The notes under the pieces are model-generated. The model was not told the origin of the DNA. It was given only the letters and a program-made list of their open reading frames with translations, and ran no database searches. 5,330 nt of DNA from contig JACCUE010000059.1 of NCBI GenBank assembly GCA_013812005.1, forward strand, positions 1-5,330, written 5' to 3'. Position numbers and translations under genes: made by a program. Below, in pieces: positions 1 through 5,330 of the stretch; positions within the stretch are counted from its first letter, which is position 1; the number at the start of each line of letters is the position of its first letter. This stretch comes from Thermoleophilaceae bacterium. GTDB lineage: Bacteria; Actinomycetota; Thermoleophilia; Solirubrobacterales; Thermoleophilaceae.

Positions 1-628
1 CGACCTCGAGGTAGATGTGTGACCCGCTCGCCCCGCGATCGAGGACGAGCTCCATCGACATCTCCATCCCGGGCATCCCGGCGCCGAGGAAGAACAGCGC
101 CACCACCGACCAACCCCAGGCGGCCAGCGTGCCGGCACTGATCAACGTGTCCATCGTCGCCGTGCCGTGCCTGAGGTTCTGCCACGCGGCGCGATGGAAC
201 GAGAAGCCCGCCCAGAACACCACCGGAGTCGCGAGCTGGAGCGCCAGCCACTGCCAGTAATCGAACTGCAGCGCACCGATCATCGAGATCGCCAGCAGCG
301 GCGCCGACAGCACCGCCGCCCCGATCAGCCGCCGGCGCAGGTCACGTACGTGCTGGTCCTCGGCGGCGATCCGACCCGGCTCGCCGTCACCGCCGGCCCC
401 GGGCACCCGGGCCTCGTACCCGGCTGCCTGGACCGCGCCGGCAAGGTCGTCCGTGCTGACCCGGACCGGGTCGAACTGCACGGCCGCCTTCTCGGTCGCG
501 TAGTTGACCGTCGCCTGCACGCCGTCGAGCCCGTTGAGCTTTCGCTCGATCCGGTTCGCGCACGACGAGCACGTCATGCCCTCCAGCCGCAGCTCGAGCC
601 GCTCGGTCGTCGGGCCTTCCGGGCTCAC
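1..628 (-). CDS. copA: Copper-translocating P-type ATPase, N-terminal part (cut by left edge)
   Basis: This is the N-terminal 209 residues of a P1B-type heavy-metal ATPase that probably exports Cu(I) from the cytoplasm using ATP. A heavy-metal-associated (HMA) domain spans about residues 9-75, with the metal-binding motif GMTCSSC (C20, C23). Three hydrophobic segments follow at about 101-120, 124-146 and 158-181. The segment HRAAWQNLRHGTATMDTLIS (145-164) is characteristic of CopA-type pumps. A methionine-rich loop, GMPGMEMSM (184-192), lies after the third segment. The actuator, phosphorylation (DKTG) and CPC regions lie beyond the window, so the Cu(I) assignment rests on the HMA motif and the operon. 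The GTG start at 628 is supported by GGAGG seven bases upstream and by a GTGA overlap with the stop of the preceding gene, which suggests translational coupling. The family call is firm; the exact metal is less so. Confidence 0.95.
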   Translation of the reverse strand, partial: MSPEGPTTERLELRLEGMTCSSCANRIERKLNGLDGVQATVNYATEKAAVQFDPVRVSTDDLAGAVQAAGYEARVPGAGGDGEPGRIAAEDQHVRDLRRRLIGAAVLSAPLLAISMIGALQFDYWQWLALQLATPVVFWAGFSFHRAAWQNLRHGTATMDTLISAGTLAAWGWSVVALFFLGAGMPGMEMSMELVLDRGASGSHIYLEV

Positions 629-1548
629 CGCGGCACCTCCACCGTGTAGGCGACCGTGCGAACCCGGCCGCCGGTCTTGAACTGAAAGAACAGCCGGTAG
701 CGGCCCGCGGTCGGGAAGGTCGCCCCGAACTCGACCGCGTTGTCCCCGACGCTCTCATCCGGGTGCACGTGCAGGTAGCCGAGGTCGCCCTCGCGCAGCA
801 CGACGAGGTGGCCGCGGGCGCCGAGGTAGGGCTGAAGGTCCTCCACCGGGCTCTCGCCGCGACTGATCGAGAAGGCCAGCGTTCGAGCCTGCCCGGCCTG
901 GAGCGGTTGTGACGAGGCGACCCCGATCGAGTAGCCGTCGACTTCGTTGACCGGCTCGGGCTCCGGCAGCGGGACGGGCTTGAAATCGCCTCCGACGAAC
1001 AGGTCGGTGGCCAGCGCGCGCTTCTCGCCGCCTATCTGGAAGTCGGCGTAGGCGCGGTACACGCCCGGCCGGCGCAGCGCCAGGTCGACCGACCACGTGC
1101 CGTCCTCGCCCTTGCGCGGATGCACGTGCTCGTAGACCGCCGTGTCGCGGCGCACGACGACGAGGTGCAGCTTGCGTTCGGACTCGAGCTCGTACTCGTC
1201 GCGGATCACGCGCCCACGGTCGTCCACGATCCGGAAGCTGAACCGCTTCGGCCCGGCGCCTTCGAAGTGCGTCCGGGCGGGCTCGAGCGTGAACCCGTCC
1301 TGGCTCACGGCCAGGCCGCTCAGTGGCGAGCCCGTCGACCCGTGCTCGCCGGCCGGCGCCTCATCGGAACCATGGTCGCCACCGGGCGACCCCTCGCCGG
1401 CGCTCGCAGTCTCGCCGTCTCCGTGGCCGCCGGCCGCTACGGCGCTTTCCTCGTCGGTCGGGTCGATCGCCGCGCCGGCCAGCGCCGCCCCGCCGAAGGC
1501 GAGGCCGAGCGCCGCGGCGAACGCGGCCAGTCTTGTCGGGACGTTCAC
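625..1548 (-). CDS. Secreted copper-operon protein with two tandem histidine-bearing beta modules
   Basis: This is a 307-residue exported protein of unknown biochemical function. Residues 1-27 look like a signal peptide (R6, an alanine-rich core, then AGA-A). Residues 30-80 form a low-complexity Gly/Ser/Glu linker with scattered histidines (H42, H59, H69). Two homologous modules follow, about 84-186 and 204-305. Each opens with DGF/DGY and has a core HLVV-(L/V)R...Y-x-HVHP, with histidines at 128, 141, 143 and 247, 260, 262. Each ends in a PG/AG-Y/R-YR...F-Q-GG...R strand pattern. Identical H-to-H spacing in both copies indicates an internal duplication. Similar proteins beside actinobacterial copper pumps are usually annotated hypothetical. 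Context suggests extracytoplasmic copper binding or buffering, which is an inference. The start is GTG at 1548, with GGAGG six bases upstream. It sits 43 bases after copZ and overlaps the ATPase gene by four bases. There are no cysteines, so metal binding would use His and carboxylates. Confidence 0.85.
   Translation of the reverse strand: MNVPTRLAAFAAALGLAFGGAALAGAAIDPTDEESAVAAGGHGDGETASAGEGSPGGDHGSDEAPAGEHGSTGSPLSGLAVSQDGFTLEPARTHFEGAGPKRFSFRIVDDRGRVIRDEYELESERKLHLVVVRRDTAVYEHVHPRKGEDGTWSVDLALRRPGVYRAYADFQIGGEKRALATDLFVGGDFKPVPLPEPEPVNEVDGYSIGVASSQPLQAGQARTLAFSISRGESPVEDLQPYLGARGHLVVLREGDLGYLHVHPDESVGDNAVEFGATFPTAGRYRLFFQFKTGGRVRTVAYTVEVPR
636..640 (-). promoter_or_regulatory. Ribosome binding site of the copper ATPase
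   Basis: On the minus strand GGAGG (continuing GGAGGTG) lies seven bases before the GTG at 628, inside the last codons of the upstream gene. It decides the ATPase start in favour of this GTG and, with the GTGA stop/start overlap, supports coupled translation. Confidence 0.75.
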
Positions 1549-1554
1549 GAGCTG

Positions 1555-1559
1555 CCTCC
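1555..1559 (-). promoter_or_regulatory. Ribosome binding site of the secreted copper-operon protein
   Basis: Minus-strand GGAGG lies six bases before the GTG at 1548. It selects this GTG over the ATG at 1565, whose frame closes after six codons at a TGA overlapping the GTG. Confidence 0.75.
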
Positions 1560-1591
1560 GCTCATGTCTTCGTACCCCGGAAGAGCGCCGA

Positions 1592-1801
1592 TCACGCCGC
1601 CACCCGATAGCCCGCGGCCTCGATCGCCCCGCGGACGGCGGCGTCCTCCACGTCGCCCCGCACGATCAGCCGGCCGGTGGTGCGATCGGCCTGCGCGGAC
1701 TCGACGCCCCTCAGCTCCTCGACCTCGTCACGGACCGACAGCTCGCAGTGCCCACAGGTCATGCCCTCGACGACGTATGTCTTTTCATCGGTGGTGCTCA
1801 T
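1592..1801 (-). CDS. copZ: Copper chaperone, CopZ-like single HMA-domain protein
   Basis: This 69-residue cytoplasmic protein consists of one heavy-metal-associated domain, the usual length for CopZ. The Cu(I) motif GMTCGHC places the two cysteines at C16 and C19. The rest follows the ferredoxin-like HMA pattern, ending in the typical AIEAAGYRV. In this family the chaperone binds Cu(I) and hands it to the N-terminal HMA domain or the membrane entry site of the CopA pump. That partner is two genes downstream here. The ATG at 1801 is preceded by AAGGAG at seven bases. It is the first gene of the copper operon, with the candidate operator directly upstream. The stop is 43 bases before the next start, with no terminator in between. 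Mercury or another soft metal is possible, but the MTCGHC motif and the neighbours favour copper. Confidence 0.93.
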   Translation of the reverse strand: MSTTDEKTYVVEGMTCGHCELSVRDEVEELRGVESAQADRTTGRLIVRGDVEDAAVRGAIEAAGYRVAA

Positions 1802-1808
1802 CAGGTGT

Positions 1809-1814
1809 CTCCTT
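1809..1814 (-). promoter_or_regulatory. Ribosome binding site of copZ
   Basis: Minus-strand AAGGAG lies seven bases before the ATG at 1801. A second ATG at 1820 lies upstream of this site but is out of frame with the HMA protein, so 1801 is the start. Confidence 0.75.
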
Positions 1815-1828
1815 GCTCATACAGGGTC

Positions 1829-1882
1829 GGGGTATCTACCACAATGACAGTAGCATACATACCCCTAGCCCGTACCCCTATA
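1829..1882 (-). promoter_or_regulatory. Candidate copper-responsive promoter/operator of the cop operon
   Basis: Read on the minus strand, TAGGGGTA occurs twice as a direct repeat (1880-1873 and 1867-1860, 13 bases apart). An inverted ATACCCC lies at 1835-1829. The arms GGGGTAT (1865-1859) and ATACCCC (1835-1829) form a perfect 7-base inverted pair separated by 23 bases. A -10-like TATGCT sits at 1857-1852. The distal repeat falls at the -35 distance with a 17-base spacer, where no TTGACA-like box exists. G/C-run half sites ending in TA resemble those of CsoR-type copper repressors, but the usual order is TACCCC facing GGGGTA closely spaced, which is not the order here. The repeats overlap the 3' end of the antiporter gene. 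The role is inferred; no regulator gene is in the window. Confidence 0.4.
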
Positions 1883-3208
1883 TGGAGACTGGGAGCCGGC
1901 GGGCCGGCGCGGCCGCTGCTGTGCCTGCCGCGGGGCCTCCTCGTCGACTCGCCGGCTGAGTGGCGCACCGGTGATGCCGTGCACCAGGATGGAGAGGAAG
2001 ACGCAGACGACGGCGGTCCAGACCACCGTCGACTCCTCGCCGGGCGAGAGGAAACCGGCCTCCACTGCGTAGGTCACGTAGTACAGGGCGGCTACGCCGC
2101 GCACGCCGAACCAGGCGATGAACCTGCGCTCGCGGCCGGTGGTCACCGGTTGGCGGGCAAACAGGACGAGCACCACGGCGGGACGTATGGCCAGAAGCAA
2201 CACGGGGGCGAGCAGCCACCCCGCGAGTCCGGGCTCGTCCAGGGCGGCAACGGTGACCATGCTGCCCAGCACCAGGATCACCGCCAGCTCGAGGAACTTC
2301 TCAACTGTCTCGGCCCCGTCGTGAACGCGCCGGTTGTACTCGTGCCCGAACTCGTAGCGGCGAAAGGCGAGCCCCCCGGCGAAGCCGGCGAGAAACCCGT
2401 ATGCGCCCAGGGCCTCCGCCGCCCCATAGAGCAGCAGCGGCGCGGCCAGGGCCACGAAGCCGTCGAAGCGGTCGTCCAGTAGCTCGCGGTGGCGAAGCGG
2501 GACCACGAGCGCGGCCAGCCCGTATCCCCCCAGTCCGCCGATCAGGCCACCGACCGGCACCGCGTAGAGCACGTCGGCCAGCGCCCACTCGACGTAGGTG
2601 GAGGCGCCCGCCCCGCCGAGCACCACGAAGCCCAGCAGCAGAAAGGGGAAGGCCAGCCCGTCGTTGAGCCCGGCCTCGGCCGACACGGCGAAGCGCGCCT
2701 CCTGGGGCTCGTCGGGCTGCTCGCCGGGCGCCCCGATGCCGATGTCGCCGGCCAGGACCGGGTCCGTCGCCCCCAGGGCGGCCCCGAGCACGATCGCGGC
2801 GCCCAGGGACAGGCCCATCACGTGCACGCCGAACACGGCGATCAGCGCGATCGTCGCGGGGAGGGCCACGGCGAGCAGCAGCACCACGGACCGCCACTCC
2901 CGCCACCCGAGGCGCCGCTCGATCTTCAGCCCGGCAGTGAACACGGCGACCACGAGGGCGACCTCGGCTATCCGCTCGACCAGCGCGGCGTCGGCGATCG
3001 GGTCGATCCGGCGGCCGTCGAGCAGGTGAATGCCGGCGCTCGCAGCCACGCCGAGCCCCAGATAGATGATGCTGGCCGAGAACGCTCGCTCGTGCTCATG
3101 CGACAGCGCGGCGATCCCCGCGCAGAGAACCACGCCCAGGAACAGGAGGCCCAGTGCGTAGGGGTCGCCGAAGGACAGCCCGGGGTCGGCTGCGAGAGAG
3201 GGTCGCAT
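1865..3208 (-). CDS. CPA1-family sodium (cation)/proton antiporter
   Basis: This is an inner-membrane antiporter that would exchange protons for Na+ or K+, serving pH and salt homeostasis. With the ATG at 3208 it has 447 residues, mostly hydrophobic segments from residue 15 to 415, consistent with the 12-13 helices of Na_H_Exchanger proteins. Visible family landmarks are GATDPV (146-151) in the unwound helix, the ion-binding EAGLND (178-183, with the N182-D183 pair of CPA1 members), RRFIAWFGVRG (361-371) near the conserved Arg of the late helix, and HGITG (410-414). A short hydrophilic, Arg/Gln-rich tail ends the protein, so there is no TrkA or other regulatory domain. The start is uncertain. 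ATG 3208 has no clear ribosome binding site. A TTG at 3328 stays in frame but would overlap the divergent gene, so the ATG is preferred. The ion cannot be read from the sequence. Confidence 0.9.
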   Translation of the reverse strand: MRPSLAADPGLSFGDPYALGLLFLGVVLCAGIAALSHEHERAFSASIIYLGLGVAASAGIHLLDGRRIDPIADAALVERIAEVALVVAVFTAGLKIERRLGWREWRSVVLLLAVALPATIALIAVFGVHVMGLSLGAAIVLGAALGATDPVLAGDIGIGAPGEQPDEPQEARFAVSAEAGLNDGLAFPFLLLGFVVLGGAGASTYVEWALADVLYAVPVGGLIGGLGGYGLAALVVPLRHRELLDDRFDGFVALAAPLLLYGAAEALGAYGFLAGFAGGLAFRRYEFGHEYNRRVHDGAETVEKFLELAVILVLGSMVTVAALDEPGLAGWLLAPVLLLAIRPAVVLVLFARQPVTTGRERRFIAWFGVRGVAALYYVTYAVEAGFLSPGEESTVVWTAVVCVFLSILVHGITGAPLSRRVDEEAPRQAQQRPRRPAGSQSPYRGTG

Positions 3209-3311
3209 GCGACGGGAGAGGCTGACAGGCCCGGTGGGGCGCCCCGCGTTCGGTTCTCGCTTTTCGGGGTAGGAGTAAGCGCGCAGGAGCCAACGGAGGA
3301 GGAGGAAGCAG
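3209..3311. promoter_or_regulatory. Divergent intergenic region expected to hold two promoters
   Basis: This 103-base gap separates the minus-strand antiporter start from the plus-strand basic-protein start, so promoters in both directions are expected. It contains the least GC-rich patch nearby (3257-3278). I could not find a convincing -35/-10 pair on either strand. One GGGGTA (3266-3271) recalls the elements before copZ but is single and may be chance. Confidence 0.35.
3295..3306 (+). promoter_or_regulatory. Repeated GGA ribosome binding site of the basic small protein
   Basis: Four consecutive GGA triplets form an extended Shine-Dalgarno tract ending five bases before the ATG at 3312. 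It is the strongest such site in the window and suggests efficient translation of the small protein. Confidence 0.7.
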
Positions 3312-3608
3312 ATGGCAAGGCTCGACAAGGATCTCTACAAGAGGGTGCGCGAAAGTGGCGTGCGCAAGCGTGTGGCGCGCACCGTCGCGGAGGCGGCCGG
3401 GAAGGCCGACTCGAAGACCCCGCAGGCGCTCAACGACGCTGCGGGGAGGCTGCGCTCGGCGGCGGCCGAGCTCGAGGACCGCGCGCGGGGAGGACCGGCG
3501 AAGCGCAAGCGGACGGCCCAGAAGGCGGTGCGCACGCGCAAGGCGAAGGCCACGGAGCGCAGCCGGGCGGCCAAGAAGGGGGCAAGAACCCGCGCGAAAG
3601 CACGGTAG
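3312..3608 (+). CDS. Small, very basic, histone-H1-like protein of unknown function
   Basis: This 98-residue protein matches no family that I recognise with certainty. About one third of its residues are Lys or Arg (13 K, 19 R), against 10 acidic residues. The N-terminal half (1-58) mixes charged and alanine-rich stretches and is predicted by eye to be helical. It contains the only aromatic residue, Y9. The C-terminal part (60-98) has 17 basic residues of 39, with Ala, Thr, Gly and Ser between, like the Lys/Arg/Ala tails of H1-like bacterial nucleoid proteins. There is no signal peptide, membrane segment or cysteine. The ATG at 3312 follows a strong ribosome binding site. It ends 24 bases before the acetoacetyl-CoA synthetase start and may share its transcript. 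DNA or RNA binding is a plausible inference; an artefact of GC-rich coding is unlikely given the ribosome binding site and position. Confidence 0.75.
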   Translation: MARLDKDLYKRVRESGVRKRVARTVAEAAGKADSKTPQALNDAAGRLRSAAAELEDRARGGPAKRKRTAQKAVRTRKAKATERSRAAKKGARTRAKAR

Positions 3609-3632
3609 TCGTGGCGGGGTAGGTTCCCGCTC

Positions 3633-5330
3633 GTGAGCAGCAACTCACCTCCGCCCGTGCTCTGGGAGCCCAGCGAGGGGTTCGTGGAGTCGGCGGAGAT
3701 GACCCGCTTCATGCGGTGGCTCGAGGCCGAGCGCGGCATCGGGCTTGGCAACTACGACGAGCTCTGGCGTTGGTCTGTCGGTGATCTCGAGGCCTTCTGG
3801 GCCTCGATCTGGGACTACTTCGGCGTCGAGGCCGAGCAGCCCTACGAGCGCGTGCTAGGCGCGCGCCGGATGCCGGGGGCGGAGTGGTTCCCCGGTGCAC
3901 GGCTGTCCTACGCGCAGCACATCTTCCGCGGAAAGGAGGATTCTGAGCCGGCGATCCATCACGCCTCCGAGCTGCGCGAGGTGAGAACCATGACCTGGGG
4001 CGAGCTGCGCGACATGACGGCGCGGATCGCGGCCGGCCTGCGCAAGCTGGGCCTCACACCGGGCGACCGCGTGGTCGCCTATATGCCCAACGTTCCGGAG
4101 ACCGTCGCGGCTTTCCTTGCCTGCGCCTCGATCGGCGTCGTGTGGTCGAGCTGCTCACCCGACTTCGGCGCGCGCTCTGTGGTCGACCGCTTCGCGCAGA
4201 TCGAGCCGAAGGTGCTGATCGCAGTCGACGGCTACCGCTACAACGGCCGGGACTTCGACCGCATGGACGTGGTGCGCGCGCTGCAGGCCGAGATCGGCTC
4301 GCTCGAGGCGACGATCGTCATGCCCTACCTCGACCCCGGCGCCGACGCAGGCTGGAACGACCTGCTGGCGAGTGGCGAGGGCGCGCCGCTCGCGTTCGAG
4401 CAGTTGCCCTTCGAGCACCCGCTCTGGGTGCTCTACTCCTCGGGCACCACCGGCCTGCCCAAGGCGATCGTTCACGGTCAGGGCGCCATCCTGGTCGAGC
4501 ACCTCAAGAAGCTCAACCTGCACGTCAACGCGCAGCAGGGCGACCGTGTGTTCTGGTTCACCACCACCGGCTGGATGATGTGGAACTTTCTCGTGGGAGT
4601 GCTGCTCACGCCCGCCCAGATCGTGCTCTACGACGGCAGCCCCGGCCATCCCGACCTCGAGGTGCTGTGGGATCTCGCCGAGCGCACTCAGATCACCTGC
4701 TTCGGCACCTCGGCGTCCTACATCGCGTCGTGCATGAAGGGCGGCGTCGAGCCGGGAGCCGGCCGCGATCTGGGCGCGCTGCGCAGCGTGGGCTCGACCG
4801 GGTCGCCGCTCTCGCCCGAGGGCTTCGCGTGGGTGTACGACCACGTGGGCGAGGACACCTGGCTCTTCTCCACCTCGGGGGGCACCGACGTGTGTACGGC
4901 GTTCGTGGGCGGCTCGCCCCTGCTTCCGGTCCACCTCGGAGAGCTGCAGGCCCGGTCGCTCGGCGCCAAGGTGGAGGCCTTCGACGAGGACGGCCGCCCC
5001 CTGATCGGCGCGGTCGGCGAGCTGGTGATCACCGAGCCGATGCCATCGATGCCGCTGTTCTTCTGGGACGATCCCGACGGCGAGCGTCTGCGCGAGAGCT
5101 ACTTCTCCATGTACGAGGGAGTGTGGCGCCATGGGGACTGGATCGAGATCACCGACCGTGGCACGGCGGTGATTCACGGGCGCTCGGACTCGACCATCAA
5201 CCGCGGCGGCGTGCGCATGGGCACGAGCGAGATATACCGCGCGGTGCTGGCCCTCGACGAGGTCGTGGACGCCCTCGTGGTCGACGTACTGCGCGAGGGC
5301 GGGGAGAGCTGGATGCCGTTGTTCGTGGTG
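3633..5330 (+). CDS. Acetoacetyl-CoA synthetase (acetoacetate--CoA ligase), cut by right edge
   Basis: This is a cytoplasmic ANL-superfamily enzyme that activates acetoacetate with ATP and CoA, linking ketone bodies, PHB breakdown or leucine catabolism to acetyl-CoA. The 566 residues present begin with the family's N-terminal signature LWEPSE...MTRFMRWLE (10-30). The core follows: phosphate-binding YSSGTTGLPK (268-277), FTTTGWMMW (309-317), adenylate-binding STSGGTD (413-419), HGDW (500-503), the GRSD hinge (516-519) and NRGGVRMG (523-530). These strings, especially FTTTGWMMW and STSGGTD, separate it from acetyl-CoA synthetase. The usual length is about 650 residues, so roughly 90 residues, with the catalytic lysine, lie beyond the window. 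The GTG at 3633 is chosen because the only earlier GTG, at 3611, reaches a TAG after two codons. The ribosome binding site is weak (GGGGTAGG, 3616-3623). No frameshift is seen. Confidence 0.95.
   Translation, partial: MSSNSPPPVLWEPSEGFVESAEMTRFMRWLEAERGIGLGNYDELWRWSVGDLEAFWASIWDYFGVEAEQPYERVLGARRMPGAEWFPGARLSYAQHIFRGKEDSEPAIHHASELREVRTMTWGELRDMTARIAAGLRKLGLTPGDRVVAYMPNVPETVAAFLACASIGVVWSSCSPDFGARSVVDRFAQIEPKVLIAVDGYRYNGRDFDRMDVVRALQAEIGSLEATIVMPYLDPGADAGWNDLLASGEGAPLAFEQLPFEHPLWVLYSSGTTGLPKAIVHGQGAILVEHLKKLNLHVNAQQGDRVFWFTTTGWMMWNFLVGVLLTPAQIVLYDGSPGHPDLEVLWDLAERTQITCFGTSASYIASCMKGGVEPGAGRDLGALRSVGSTGSPLSPEGFAWVYDHVGEDTWLFSTSGGTDVCTAFVGGSPLLPVHLGELQARSLGAKVEAFDEDGRPLIGAVGELVITEPMPSMPLFFWDDPDGERLRESYFSMYEGVWRHGDWIEITDRGTAVIHGRSDSTINRGGVRMGTSEIYRAVLALDEVVDALVVDVLREGGESWMPLFVV

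Noticed and set aside
1545..1565. Six-codon open frame (ATG to TGA) overlapping the GTG of the secreted protein
   Set aside because: It has no ribosome binding site of its own; its codons contain the next gene's GGAGG. It is most likely chance.
1829..1865. GGGGTAT/ATACCCC inverted pair as a transcription terminator of the antiporter
   Set aside because: The arms are only seven bases with a 23-base loop and no following T-run on the minus strand; an operator reading fits better.
1142..2482. 446-residue plus-strand open frame across the copZ region and antiporter 3' part
   Set aside because: It is antisense to three genes with clear families and crosses the copZ upstream region; its translation shows no family pattern.
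2489..3622. 377-residue plus-strand open frame opposite the antiporter and running through the basic-protein gene
   Set aside because: It covers two better-supported genes, its composition is low-complexity Gly/Glu/Gln/Arg, and it has no domain signal.
3609..3632. Possible terminator or separate promoter between the basic protein and acetoacetyl-CoA synthetase
   Set aside because: Only 24 bases are available, with no hairpin plus T-run and no -10-like box.
4155..5177. 340-residue open frame on the minus strand, opposite the acetoacetyl-CoA synthetase gene
   Set aside because: It is antisense to a gene with unmistakable motifs. Its protein is His/Arg/Glu-rich with no recognisable domain, as expected of a shadow frame in GC-rich DNA.

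Overview
The base composition is strongly GC-rich, several starts are GTG, and the protein families are typical of Actinobacteria, possibly the Thermoleophilia/Solirubrobacterales group. That placement is an inference from style and was not tested. The window is almost fully coding. Six genes are visible: four on the minus strand in the left 60% and two on the plus strand in the right 40%.

Left part (1-1801, minus strand, transcribed right to left): a compact copper-handling operon. A 69-residue CopZ-like chaperone comes first. Next is a 307-residue secreted protein with two tandem copies of a histidine-bearing module. Last is a copper-type P-type ATPase whose first 209 residues lie in the window before it runs off the left edge. 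The secreted protein and the ATPase overlap in a GTGA junction, so their translation is probably coupled. Likely division of labour: CopZ carries Cu(I) in the cytoplasm, the ATPase exports it, and the secreted protein may bind or buffer metal outside the membrane. The last role is inferred from context and histidine pattern only.

The 63 bases upstream of copZ, plus the last bases of the gene before it, hold repeated GGGGTA/TACCCC elements and a plausible -10 box. This is the best candidate for a copper-responsive promoter/operator.

Middle (1865-3208, minus strand): a CPA1-type sodium/proton antiporter, probably with its own promoter. The roughly 100-base gap to its right separates it from a divergent plus-strand pair.

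Right part (3312-5330, plus strand): a 98-residue, very basic, histone-H1-like small protein of unknown function, followed 24 bases later by acetoacetyl-CoA synthetase. The latter is cut by the right edge after 566 residues, with roughly 90 residues missing.

No RNA gene, CRISPR array, insertion sequence, attachment site or clear intrinsic terminator was seen. No stretch over 300 bases lacks a gene. The least ordinary items are the duplicated histidine-module secreted protein inside the cop operon and the repeat cluster in front of copZ. I see no evidence of a wholly new system.
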